DNA of 64,000 nt from NCBI GenBank assembly GCA_036389275.1, contig DASVQE010000027.1:1-64000 (forward strand). The letters run 5' to 3'. This stretch comes from QHVT01 sp036389275 (GTDB lineage Bacteria; Acidobacteriota; Thermoanaerobaculia; Gp7-AA8). Positions 50,133 through 58,601 of this stretch are shown here, one piece after another. Within the stretch, counting starts at the first letter, position 1, and each line of letters opens with the position of its first letter. The notes below the pieces were generated by a model that did not search any database, had not been told where the DNA came from, and saw only the letters and a program-made list of their open reading frames with translations. The translations under genes and the position numbers were made by a program.

Positions 50133-50894
50133 ATGTCTGATCAGCGAAGGACCAAGACCACCACTCCGGAGCTCGAGGAGCTGCGCAGCGCGCAGAAAGC
50201 GAAGCGGCGTCCGGCCGCCGATCCCACCTACATCCTCGACAAGGCGATCTACCAGCTCTGGGAGACCATCAACGATCTCGACCAGATCCAGCCGGAGCGC
50301 GTCGAGCACTACCGCGTCTCGATCTTCGGCAGCTCGCGCATCCGCACCGGCGACCCGATCTACGAAGAAGTGAAAAAGCTCAGCGCCGACCTCGCGCGCA
50401 TGGGCGTCGACATCGTCACCGGCGGCGGTCCTGGCCTGATGGAAGCGGCGAACGCCGGAGCGATGGAAGGCAAGGGCGAGAGCAAAGCCTTCTCCTTCGG
50501 CCTGGCCATTCATCTCCCGACCGAGGAGACGGCGAATCCGTTCGTCGACAAAGTCTTCAGGCATCGGACGTTCTTTTCGCGTCTGCACCACTTCATCCGT
50601 CTCTCCTCCGCCTTCATCGTCATGCCCGGCGGCATCGGCACGGCGCTCGAGCTCTTCATGGTCTGGCAGCTCCTGCAGGTCAAGCACATGAAAGAGCATC
50701 CGCTGATCATGGTCGGTACAATGTGGCCCGGACTGATCGAGTGGATGCGCGGGCCGATGCTCGAGCGCGGCCTCGTCAGTCCATCCGACTTCGACGTGAT
50801 CAAGGTCGTCGGCTCCTCCGGAGACGCCATTCCGATCATCCGCGAGTCGTACGAACGCTGGCGACAGGAGAGAGAGAATGCCGACCCAGGATGA
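50133..50894 (+). CDS. LOG-family protein (TIGR00730-like)
   Basis: About 253 residues. The signature motifs are complete: SIFGSSRIRTGDPIYE, VTGGGPGLMEAANAGAMEGKGES and VMPGGIGTALELFMVWQLLQ. The active ones are the GGGPGxMxA and PGGxGTxxE boxes. Plant LOG proteins free cytokinins from nucleotide monophosphates, and bacterial members are nucleotide 5'-monophosphate phosphoribohydrolases. ATG at 50133 is favoured because upstream in-frame codons have no conserved part and fall in the hairpin. Its 3' end overlaps the mrp gene by 17 bp. Confidence 0.85.
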   Translation: MSDQRRTKTTTPELEELRSAQKAKRRPAADPTYILDKAIYQLWETINDLDQIQPERVEHYRVSIFGSSRIRTGDPIYEEVKKLSADLARMGVDIVTGGGPGLMEAANAGAMEGKGESKAFSFGLAIHLPTEETANPFVDKVFRHRTFFSRLHHFIRLSSAFIVMPGGIGTALELFMVWQLLQVKHMKEHPLIMVGTMWPGLIEWMRGPMLERGLVSPSDFDVIKVVGSSGDAIPIIRESYERWRQERENADPG

Positions 50895-51993
50895 AGTCCT
50901 CGAGGCGCTGAAGAAGGTCAAGTTTCCCGGCCTTTCCCGCGACATCGTCTCGTTCGGTTTCGTACGCGACATCACCATCGAGGGCGGCGACGTCACCGTC
51001 GCCATCCAGTTCCAGACCGAGAACCCGGCCGCCGGCCAGGCCATCGCCCGCGATGCCGAAGCCGCCGTTCGCGGCGTCAGCGGCGTCACCAGCGCGCGCA
51101 TCCAGATGGAGATCGGCGCGCGCCAGTCCTCCGGCGGGCAGCAGCAGACCGCGCCCGCGGTCCTCGGCGGCGTGAAGTACAAGATCGCCGTCGCTTCGGG
51201 CAAAGGCGGCGTCGGCAAGTCGACCGTCTCCACGAATCTCGCGCTCGCGCTGCACGCCCTCGGCTACAGCGTCGGCATGCTCGACGCCGACATCTACGGG
51301 CCGTCGCAGCAGATGATGCTCGGCATCGAAGGGCGTCCGCAGATCGACGAGCACGACGAGAAGATCGTCCCGATGGAGCGCCACGGCATCAAGACCATGT
51401 CCCTCGGCCTCATCACCGATCCCGACACGCCGGTGATCTGGCGCGGGCCGATGGTGATGAAGGCGCTCGATCAGTTCCTCACCGACGTGAAGTGGGGCAA
51501 TCTCGACTTCATGATCATCGACCTGCCGCCCGGCACCGGCGACGCGCAGCTCACGCTCACGCAGAAAGCTGGACTGACCGGCGCGGTGGTGGTGACGACG
51601 CCGCAGGACGTCGCGCTCATCGACGCGCGCAAGGGTCTGGCGATGTTCCGCAAGGTGAACGTGCCGGTGCTCGGCATCGTCGAGAACATGAGCTACTTCC
51701 TCTGCCGCCACTGCGGCGAGCGCGAAGAGATCTTCGGACACGGCGGCGGTAAGAAGACCGCCGGCCTTCTCGGCGTGCCGTTCCTCGGCGAGGTGCCGAT
51801 CGATCCGAAGGTCGTCGTCGGCGGCGACACCGGCCAGCCGATCGTCGTCAGCGATCCCGACGCGCCGGCCTCGCAGGCGTTTCGCGAGCTCGCGCGGCAG
51901 GTGGTCGAGCAGCTCGAGTCGGGCATGGCCGGACACACGCACGATCACGATCATGACCATCATCACGATCACGACCACGCCCACACGCACTGA
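50878..51993 (+). CDS. Mrp/NBP35-family Fe-S carrier ATPase with a His-rich C-terminal tail
   Basis: About 371 residues. An N-terminal DUF59/MIP18-like domain (about 1-85) is followed by the P-loop domain: ASGKGGVGKSTVSTNLA, LDADIYGPSQ and IIDLPPGTGDAQLT. The Fe-S binding CxxC is CRHC within YFLCRHCGE. The family (Mrp/ApbC) carries and inserts [4Fe-4S] clusters. The last about 20 residues alternate His/Asp, such as HDHDHDHHHDHD, and could bind zinc, nickel or iron. A Shine-Dalgarno (AGGAGA) precedes the ATG at 50878. Confidence 0.92.
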   Translation: MPTQDEVLEALKKVKFPGLSRDIVSFGFVRDITIEGGDVTVAIQFQTENPAAGQAIARDAEAAVRGVSGVTSARIQMEIGARQSSGGQQQTAPAVLGGVKYKIAVASGKGGVGKSTVSTNLALALHALGYSVGMLDADIYGPSQQMMLGIEGRPQIDEHDEKIVPMERHGIKTMSLGLITDPDTPVIWRGPMVMKALDQFLTDVKWGNLDFMIIDLPPGTGDAQLTLTQKAGLTGAVVVTTPQDVALIDARKGLAMFRKVNVPVLGIVENMSYFLCRHCGEREEIFGHGGGKKTAGLLGVPFLGEVPIDPKVVVGGDTGQPIVVSDPDAPASQAFRELARQVVEQLESGMAGHTHDHDHDHHHDHDHAHTH

Positions 51994-52002
51994 GGCGGGA
52001 CG

Positions 52003-52827
52003 TTGTCAGCGCGACGCAAGCGAGCGACTCGACGGCGCGTCGCCGATGCGGTCGCGGACGCCGGCGTCATCACCGAGCCGGCCGATGCGAGCGCGCCGGC
52101 GTTGGCGCGCTACCGCGCCGCGCTCGAGTCGCGTTTCTATCTGCGCATCCACATGACGCTGCTCCTCGGCGCGACGTTCGCGTCGGGAGTGGTGGCCACG
52201 AACCTGCTGCTGCGCGCCGGTCTCTATCACCTGACCGAGCGCTACATCCTCGCGGTCTGCGGCGCGTATCTGGTGTTTCTCGGATTGGTGCGGCTCTGGC
52301 TGATCTACGTCGGCGCGGACAGGCGCGGCATCGATCTCGGCAGCAACGGCATCGACATCGGAGACCTCGGCGGCATCGGCGGCAGCGACGCGAGTGACAC
52401 CGCGGGCGAGGTGCTGCACGCCGGCGGCGGACGCTTCGGCGGCGGCGGCGCCACCGGTTCGTGGGGCACGCCGACGCCGGTGAAGAGCTCCGGCTCGTCG
52501 GCGCTGGATTTCGGCGATCTCGACGATCTGTGGATCGTCGTGCTGCTGATCGCGCTCGTCCTGGCGCTGCTCGCGATCGCGGTCTACCTGATCTGGGTGG
52601 CGCCGGCGATCCTCTCCGAGGCTGCGTTCGATGCGGCGCTGGCCGGCGCGCTGGCGCGGCGCGCGAAGAAGATGAGCAGCCCCGGCTGGGTCGGCGCGGT
52701 GTGGCGCGCGACGGTGGTGCCGTTCCTCGTCGTGCTCGTTCTCGCCGGCGCGCTCGGCTGGGCCGCGGAGCGCCGCTGCCCCGAGGCGAAGCGTCTCAGC
52801 GAGGCGCTGCACTGCCCGGGCCGTTGA
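52003..52827 (+). CDS. Membrane protein with Gly-rich loop
   Basis: About 274 residues with a TTG start 9 bp after the mrp stop. It has about four transmembrane helices in two pairs (about 48-72, 80-102 and 180-205, 240-260). Between them is a soluble loop rich in Gly (about 110-165), ending in GGGRFGGGGATGSWGTP. The tail is like the Gly/Trp tails of TPM proteins, which makes an envelope role likely. No family recognised. It overlaps the convergent GT39-like gene by 32 bp. Confidence 0.6.
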   Translation: MSARRKRATRRRVADAVADAGVITEPADASAPALARYRAALESRFYLRIHMTLLLGATFASGVVATNLLLRAGLYHLTERYILAVCGAYLVFLGLVRLWLIYVGADRRGIDLGSNGIDIGDLGGIGGSDASDTAGEVLHAGGGRFGGGGATGSWGTPTPVKSSGSSALDFGDLDDLWIVVLLIALVLALLAIAVYLIWVAPAILSEAAFDAALAGALARRAKKMSSPGWVGAVWRATVVPFLVVLVLAGALGWAAERRCPEAKRLSEALHCPGR

Positions 52828-54253
52828 CGTAGTAGATGCGGATCGACTTGCCGGCGTAGGCGACCGGCTGCCGTTCGCCGAGCCACGCCCAGGCGCCGCG
52901 CGTGCGGCCGCTGGCCTCGCGAAAATGCATCTCGCTGATGGCGATCCAACCGGTGGCCGGACGATACGGCAGCAGCGGACGCAAGCCGCGGAACCCGTGC
53001 GCGCCCGGCTGCGCGCTGCCAAAGTAGGCGAGCGAGAGCGCGTCGATGTGCCGCTCGTCGCAGATGCGCCGCAGCCGCAGCAGGTCCTGCCCCCAATCGA
53101 GATTGCTGTCGAGCAGGATGTGCGCGGGATCGCGCCCGGCGGTGACGTTGAAGTAGGCGAGGTGGTCGGGATGGGCGCGCGGGAACCCAGCGAGCTGCGC
53201 GAGGACGAGCACCGCCGACGCCACATGGCGCCACTGCACGACGGCGACGCCGGCCACGACGGCCAGCAGCGGATAGAGCGGCAGCACGTGACGTACGCCG
53301 ATGTCGATGTGGCTCGTCATCGCTACCAGCAGCATGGCCGCGGCAGCGAATGCAGGAGCGAGCATCCGCCGCGCGCCGAGCGCGAAGGCCACCAGCAGAG
53401 CCGGCGTCGACTTGAACCAGAGCGCGACCGGAAAGTAATACCACCAGCCGTCGCGCCGCACGTAGCCGAAGAGGTATCCGGGATGCCCGGCCGCGTTGTG
53501 CGCGCGCAGCTCGGCGATGCCGCGAAGCAGCAGTCCAATATCAAACTGATAAATAGTGACGACCACCACTATCAACGTGATGAATGAGGCGATCAGCGGC
53601 CCGGCCAGCGTCCGCCGCAGCGATTTGCGTGCGGCGATGGCGATCACCAACGCCGCCGCCGGCAGAAACGCCAGCGCGGAGAATTTCGAAGTGACCGCCG
53701 CCGCCGCCGCCACGCCGAGCAGGACGCCGCGACCCAGCGACGGCCGCTCGATGCATGACGTCAGCAGAAAGAGCGCCGCCGCGATGCACGCCGCCGCGGC
53801 CATGTCGTTCGTGGCCACGCCGGCATGCGCGATCACGGTCGGCTGCAGCGCGAAAAACAGCAGCGCCGCCGCTCCGGCCCACGCGCCGCCGAGCCGCGCC
53901 GCCCACGCCGCGACCACGAAGCAGCCCAGCAGAAAAAAGAGCAGCGTCCCGGCGCGCGCGCTCGTCAGCGTCGCCAGGTAATCGCCATTGCCGTAGAGGA
54001 TGGCGTTGCCGTCGAAGAGCCAGTGGCCGTGCGGAACGAAGCGCGCGCCGCGCAGCAGCGGCCCGAGCCCGCACGCGATGCGAGCCAGCGGCGGATGCTG
54101 GAGGTCCGCCTCCGCGTAACGATGCTGCAGCCAGGCCACGCCGCCGGCGATGTGCGCCGGCTCGTCGACGGTTTGATTGAAGATCGTCCAGCCATGCGCC
54201 ACCGCCGCGACCGCGACGAGCGTGATGAGGACGCAGGCCGCGCGCGCATTCAC
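52796..54253 (-). CDS. GT39/ArnT-like membrane glycosyltransferase
   Basis: About 485 residues with 10 or more hydrophobic helices. The first large loop carries NQTVDEPAHIAGGVAWLQ and ADLQHPPLARI, matching the Asp-Glu loop of family 39 / ArnT polyprenyl-phosphate glycosyltransferases. LDSNLDWGQDLLRLRR and IYYVNGPGSA appear near the C-terminus. These enzymes transfer a sugar from a lipid carrier to lipid or protein outside the membrane. The GTG at 54253 is chosen because the upstream frame runs into the divergent CoA-transferase gene. The acceptor is unknown. Confidence 0.8.
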   Translation of the reverse strand: MNARAACVLITLVAVAAVAHGWTIFNQTVDEPAHIAGGVAWLQHRYAEADLQHPPLARIACGLGPLLRGARFVPHGHWLFDGNAILYGNGDYLATLTSARAGTLLFFLLGCFVVAAWAARLGGAWAGAAALLFFALQPTVIAHAGVATNDMAAAACIAAALFLLTSCIERPSLGRGVLLGVAAAAAVTSKFSALAFLPAAALVIAIAARKSLRRTLAGPLIASFITLIVVVVTIYQFDIGLLLRGIAELRAHNAAGHPGYLFGYVRRDGWWYYFPVALWFKSTPALLVAFALGARRMLAPAFAAAAMLLVAMTSHIDIGVRHVLPLYPLLAVVAGVAVVQWRHVASAVLVLAQLAGFPRAHPDHLAYFNVTAGRDPAHILLDSNLDWGQDLLRLRRICDERHIDALSLAYFGSAQPGAHGFRGLRPLLPYRPATGWIAISEMHFREASGRTRGAWAWLGERQPVAYAGKSIRIYYVNGPGSAAPR

Positions 54254-54280
54254 GCGCCGGATGATATCTTCGCCGCCGCC

Positions 54281-54976
54281 ATGATGAACAAAGTCATCGC
54301 CTCCGCGGACGAGGCTTTGCGCGACGTTTCCGACGGCGCCACGCTCGTCGTCGGCGGCTTCGGTCTCTGCGGAATTCCGGAAAACCTGATCAACGCCCTC
54401 GTCAAGAAAGGCGTCAAGGATCTGACTTGCGTCTCCAACAACGCCGGCGTCGACGACTGGGGACTCGGCCTGCTGCTGCAGACGCGGCAGATCCGCAAGA
54501 TGGTCTCCTCGTACGTCGGCGAGAACGCGGAGTTCGAGCGGCAGTACCTGGCCGGCGAGCTCGAAGTGGAGTTCGTGCCGCAGGGGACGCTGGCCGAGCG
54601 GATGCGCGCCGGCGGCGCCGGCATCCCGGCCTTCTACACGCCGGCCGGTTTCGGCACCGTGGTCGCCGAAGGGAAAGAGACGCGCGACTTCGACGGCCGC
54701 ATGTACGTCCTCGAGCGCGGCATCGTCGGCGACTTCTCGCTCGTCGCTGCCTGGCGCGGCGACCGCCTCGGCAATCTCGTCTACCGCAAGTCGGCGCGCA
54801 ACTTCAATCCGATGGCGGCCACCGCCGGCCGGATCTGCATCGCCGAGGTCGAGGAGCTGGTCGAGCCGGGCGAGCTCGATCCCGACGGCATCCACACGCC
54901 CGGCATCTTCGTGCATCGCATGATCGTCTCGCCGCGCGTCAAGCGTATCGAGCAGCGCACCGTGAGAAAGGGATAG
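54281..54976 (+). CDS. scoA: 3-oxoacid CoA-transferase subunit A
   Basis: About 231 residues. The N-terminal motif VVGGFGLCGIPENLINAL and the later FNPMAATAGRICIAEVEELVEPGELDP are typical of succinyl-CoA:3-ketoacid or acetoacetate CoA-transferase A chains. TATCTT lies 10 nt before the ATG at 54281. It precedes subunit B by 3 bp. It would activate acetoacetate or a similar oxoacid using succinyl-CoA; the exact donor is not certain. Confidence 0.93.
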   Translation: MMNKVIASADEALRDVSDGATLVVGGFGLCGIPENLINALVKKGVKDLTCVSNNAGVDDWGLGLLLQTRQIRKMVSSYVGENAEFERQYLAGELEVEFVPQGTLAERMRAGGAGIPAFYTPAGFGTVVAEGKETRDFDGRMYVLERGIVGDFSLVAAWRGDRLGNLVYRKSARNFNPMAATAGRICIAEVEELVEPGELDPDGIHTPGIFVHRMIVSPRVKRIEQRTVRKG

Positions 54977-54979
54977 ACC

Positions 54980-55636
54980 ATGCCGCTCACACGCGAACAG
55001 ATCGTCCGCCGCGCCGCGCGCGAGCTGCGCGACGGGTACTACGTCAACCTCGGCATCGGCATGCCGACCCTCGTCGCCAACAACATCCCCGACGGAATGG
55101 AAGTGATCCTCCAATCCGAAAACGGCATCCTCGGACTCGGCCCGTTTCCCACCGACGCCGAGGTCGATCCCGATCTGATCAACGCCGGCAAGCAGACCGT
55201 AACCGTGCTGCCTGGCGCGGCGTTCTTCTCCAGCGCCGACTCGTTCTCGATGATCCGCGGCGGCAAGGTCGATCTCTCGATCCTCGGCGCGATGCAGGTC
55301 TCCGCGCAGGGCGACATCGCCAACTGGATGGTGCCGGGCGCGATGGTCAAGGGGATGGGCGGCGCGATGGATCTGGTGGCCGGCGCGAAGCGGCTCATCG
55401 TGACGATGGAGCACGTCACGAAAAAAGGGGAGAAGAAGATCCTCGAGAAATGCGCGCTGCCGCTCACCGGCGTGCGCTGCGTGAATCGCATCATTACCGA
55501 CTACGCCGTGCTCGACGTGACGCCGGAAGGTCTCGAGCTGATCGAGGTCGCGCCGGGCGTGACGGTCGACGAGGTGCAGTCGATGACCGAGCCGAAGCTG
55601 ATCGTGCGCGGCGACGTGGCGGAGATCGCGATCTGA
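54980..55636 (+). CDS. scoB: 3-oxoacid CoA-transferase subunit B
   Basis: About 218 residues. GIGMPTLVANNIPDG and ILQSENGILGLGPFP carry the catalytic Glu of the SENG motif. Later GAMQVSAQGDIANWMVPGAMVKG is also conserved. It forms the heterodimer with ScoA, three bases upstream. The end overlaps the methyltransferase reading frame, and no start codon other than a CTG is seen for that gene. Confidence 0.94.
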   Translation: MPLTREQIVRRAARELRDGYYVNLGIGMPTLVANNIPDGMEVILQSENGILGLGPFPTDAEVDPDLINAGKQTVTVLPGAAFFSSADSFSMIRGGKVDLSILGAMQVSAQGDIANWMVPGAMVKGMGGAMDLVAGAKRLIVTMEHVTKKGEKKILEKCALPLTGVRCVNRIITDYAVLDVTPEGLELIEVAPGVTVDEVQSMTEPKLIVRGDVAEIAI

Positions 55637-56394
55637 CCGACCGCGCGGGCCGCGGATATTGGGAGTCGCTCTGGACCGCGCAGCGCAACCGGCGCGTGAT
55701 CGGCGCGCGGCCGCTCACGCACGCGGAGCGCAGCTTCGACGAGGCGTTCGACGGGGCGTTCCGCATCCTCGGCGACACGCGCGGCAAGCGGCTGCTCGAA
55801 GCGGGATGCGGCGGCTCCGGCTGGCTGCCGTACTTTGCGCGGCGCTGGGGCTTTCGCGTGAGCGGCATCGACTACTCGAGCGCCGGCTGCGCGTCCGCGG
55901 AGTCGCTCGCGCAACGCGCCGGGGTCGAGGCGGAGATCGTCTGCGCCGATTTCTTCGCGCCGCCGGAGCAACTCCTCGGCGCCTTCGACGCGGTCGTGTC
56001 GATGGGCGTGGTCGAGCACTTTGCCGACACTGCCGCCGCACTGAACGCGCTGGCGCGGCTGCTCCGCCCGGGCGGCGTGCTCGTGACCGAGGTGCCGAAC
56101 ATGGCCGGCTTCAACGGCACGCTGCAAAAGCTGTTGCGGCGCCGCGTGTACGACATTCACGTGCCGCTCGACGCGCGCGCACTCGCCGCCGCGCACGAAG
56201 CCGCAGGACTGCGCCTCATCGAGTGCCGCTACCTGATGTCGTTGAACCTCGCAGTGGTGAACGCCGGCCGCTTCTCACCCGTGCTGGCCGCGCTCTCGCG
56301 CGTGGCCTGGCTGCTCGAGCGCCTCACCGGCCGCTGGCCGGCGACGCGCGCGCTGTCACCGTATGTGTTCGCGGTGGCGGAGCTCCGTCAATGA
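55633..56394 (+). CDS. Class I SAM-dependent methyltransferase
   Basis: About 253 residues. It begins near GYWESLWTAQRNRR; motif I is LLEAGCGGSGWLPYFARRWG (about 52-72), followed by VSGIDYSSAGC, VSMGVVEHF and LLRPGGVLVTEVPN. The start is unclear. CTG at 55633 overlaps the scoB TGA (CTGA) and keeps the YWESLW part; the first standard codon is GTG at 55696. The acceptor is unknown. Its 3' end overlaps the convergent sulfatase-like gene by 7 bp. Confidence 0.75.
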   Translation: MTDRAGRGYWESLWTAQRNRRVIGARPLTHAERSFDEAFDGAFRILGDTRGKRLLEAGCGGSGWLPYFARRWGFRVSGIDYSSAGCASAESLAQRAGVEAEIVCADFFAPPEQLLGAFDAVVSMGVVEHFADTAAALNALARLLRPGGVLVTEVPNMAGFNGTLQKLLRRRVYDIHVPLDARALAAAHEAAGLRLIECRYLMSLNLAVVNAGRFSPVLAALSRVAWLLERLTGRWPATRALSPYVFAVAELRQ

Positions 56395-58094
56395 ATGTAC
56401 CCGAGGCTCCGCAGCTTCTTCAGCTCCTCCGACGTGTACTGCACGTCGGTCGTTTTGCGTGACGCGGCCAGTTGCGTGTAGAGCTCGCGCATGCGGCGGC
56501 GCATCGCCTCGATGGCCGGCTGCAGCGCCGCGTCGGCGATGCGGTTGCGGGTCATGCCGGGGTCGCTGGCGATGTCGTACAGCTCGTCGTTCGGCGCGAG
56601 CTTGCGCTGGGTGAGGAAGCCGGCGTAGATCGCGGTCGTCGTCGCGCCGGTCACGTGCAGCTCGTCGGGACGTTGCATGCGCGCGATCGACGCGTAGACG
56701 CGGCCGGCGCATTTCGCCGGCGAGACGCGCACCTCGATCTCGTCGAGCCGAGCCGCGGCGAAGCGCAGGCGCATCGGCGGTGCGTTCGCAGGGCGATCGA
56801 TCCCGCCGTAGTCGACGGCGCCGTCGACGATCATGGCGATGTGCGTCGCGCACTTCGCCGCGTTCGGATAGTGATCGACCGTCACGACGAACGGCTCGTA
56901 TGCGGAGCGCGCCAGCCGGAAGCGCACCGCATCGTCGCGCAGGCCGATCGCCTTCAGCTCCGTTCCTTCCGGCTTCGGCGGCGCGGCCGACGTCACCAGG
57001 TCGCGGTAGAGAAAGTCGAAATTGCGGATCAGCCGGTACGACCCTTCGGCGTAGAGCAGTGAGCGCGTGTAGGTCGGATAGCCGGTCACGATCATCGGCG
57101 CGGCCGCGGGCGCGCTGCGCAACAGCGTGGCCAGGCGGCCCGACATCGCGTAGGAAATTTGATTCGTCTTCGCGATCGCGTTGCGCAGCGTCGCGCCGCC
57201 GGCCGCCGCCACCGCGGGCGCGAGCTCGAGCGAGGAGACGTTCGCCGCGACGCGCGCGTGCGGCACGCCCGGACCCCAGACGATCAGCGGCACGTCGCTG
57301 GTCTCGCGATAGATGTCGGCATGGCCGCCGTCGTAGCCATGCTCGCCGAGCTGCTCGCCGTGATCGGCGGTGACGAACACCAGCGGATCGTCGATGCCGC
57401 GCGCGCGCAGCGTCTCGAGCAGCTCGCCGATCAGCGCGTCGACGTGGCGCAGGTTCTCGTCGTAACGGGCGATGCGCTCCTGCCGCGTCTTCGGCTCCGG
57501 CGCGTTGCGCCACCAGCCGTACGGCGCATGCATGTCGAAGTAGTGGACGAAGAGAAACAGCGGCGCGTCCGGCTTCTCGCGCCGCGCCCGCGCGATCAGC
57601 GCCGCCGCCGCGCCGTTCGTCACGCTGCCCGGCCGGGCGTGATTGAGCCGCGGCATGATCTCGTTATCCGACGGCTCGGAGTAGTAGTCGAACCCTTTCG
57701 CGAACCCGTACTTGCGCCGCAGATGGAACACCGACACAGCGCCGGCGGTGACGTAGCCGCGCCGCTTCATGGCCGCGGCCAGCGTGTCGAGTTTCGGGGC
57801 GATGGCGGTGGCGTTTGACAGCGCGCCGTGCACGAACGGATGCACGCCGGTGAGCATCGAGCCGTGGCTCGGCGTCGTGGCCGGGATCGGCACGAGCACG
57901 TGCTCGAACAGCAGCCCGTCCTTTGCGCGGGCGTCGAGGAACGGCGAGGTCGGCTGCGCGTAGCCGTACGCGCCGACGTGATCGGCGCGCAGCGTGTCGA
58001 TCGAGATCAGGACGACGTGCGGCGGCGCGGCGTGTGCGAGTGATGCGACCAGCGATGTGACGGCAACGAGGAGCAGCGCGGCCAGCGCGCGCAT
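56388..58094 (-). CDS. Sulfatase-like alkaline-phosphatase-superfamily hydrolase with altered nucleophile
   Basis: About 568 residues with a signal peptide (VTSLVASLAHA). The first metal motif is VVLISIDTLRADHVGAYGY, and the late one VFVTADHGEQLGEHGYDGG. The usual CxPSR box is TTPSHGSMLTG: Thr replaces the Cys or Ser that becomes formylglycine, and His replaces the Arg. A formylglycine sulfatase is therefore unlikely; a phosphoester or phospho-transfer role with Thr as nucleophile is possible. A C-terminal helical region follows (about 450-568). Confidence 0.8.
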   Translation of the reverse strand: MRALAALLLVAVTSLVASLAHAAPPHVVLISIDTLRADHVGAYGYAQPTSPFLDARAKDGLLFEHVLVPIPATTPSHGSMLTGVHPFVHGALSNATAIAPKLDTLAAAMKRRGYVTAGAVSVFHLRRKYGFAKGFDYYSEPSDNEIMPRLNHARPGSVTNGAAAALIARARREKPDAPLFLFVHYFDMHAPYGWWRNAPEPKTRQERIARYDENLRHVDALIGELLETLRARGIDDPLVFVTADHGEQLGEHGYDGGHADIYRETSDVPLIVWGPGVPHARVAANVSSLELAPAVAAAGGATLRNAIAKTNQISYAMSGRLATLLRSAPAAAPMIVTGYPTYTRSLLYAEGSYRLIRNFDFLYRDLVTSAAPPKPEGTELKAIGLRDDAVRFRLARSAYEPFVVTVDHYPNAAKCATHIAMIVDGAVDYGGIDRPANAPPMRLRFAAARLDEIEVRVSPAKCAGRVYASIARMQRPDELHVTGATTTAIYAGFLTQRKLAPNDELYDIASDPGMTRNRIADAALQPAIEAMRRRMRELYTQLAASRKTTDVQYTSEELKKLRSLGYIH

Positions 58095-58097
58095 CCG

Positions 58098-58601
58098 CTA
58101 CGCCGCTTCCGTCTCGACCGGCTGCTCGGCGTGCTCCGGCTTCTTCCGCATGTCGAGGAAGAGCAAGGCGATGCCGATGCAGATCGCCGAGTCGGCGACG
58201 TTGAACGCCGGCCAGTGATGATTGCCGGCGTAGACGTCGAGGAAGTCGACCACGTAGCCGAAGCGGAAGCGGTCGAGCAGGTTCCCGATCGCGCCGCCGA
58301 GGATCAGATGCAGGCCGCTCTGCAGCAGCCGGTCCGTCACCGCCGAGCGCAGCGCGTAGACCACCACCACGCAGAAGACGGCGATGGCGCCGAGGTTGAG
58401 CAGCATCGGGACGATGCGCGAGTCGGCGTTCGCGCCGATGCCGAAAGCCGCGCCGGTGTTGCGCACGTGCACGAGCTGGAAGAAGCTCGGGATCACCGGC
58501 ACCGCCTCGTGCAGGTCGATGCGCTGCACGACCAGCCACTTGGTCCAGAGATCGAGGAGGATCACGGCTACGGCGATGCTGACGTATTGAATGCGCTTCA
58601 A
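58098..58601 (-). CDS. lspA: Lipoprotein signal peptidase (SPase II)
   Basis: About 167 residues with four transmembrane helices. The two catalytic Asp motifs are GGAIGNLLDRFRFGYVVDFL and FNVADSAICIGIALL, and FVHVRNTGAAFGI-like VHVRNTGAAFGIG is also intact. It cleaves the signal peptide of lipid-modified prolipoproteins, several of which are encoded here. The start is TTG at 58601, overlapping the ispG stop (TTGA). It is followed by the sulfatase-like gene after a 3-bp gap. Confidence 0.95.
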   Translation of the reverse strand: MKRIQYVSIAVAVILLDLWTKWLVVQRIDLHEAVPVIPSFFQLVHVRNTGAAFGIGANADSRIVPMLLNLGAIAVFCVVVVYALRSAVTDRLLQSGLHLILGGAIGNLLDRFRFGYVVDFLDVYAGNHHWPAFNVADSAICIGIALLFLDMRKKPEHAEQPVETEAA

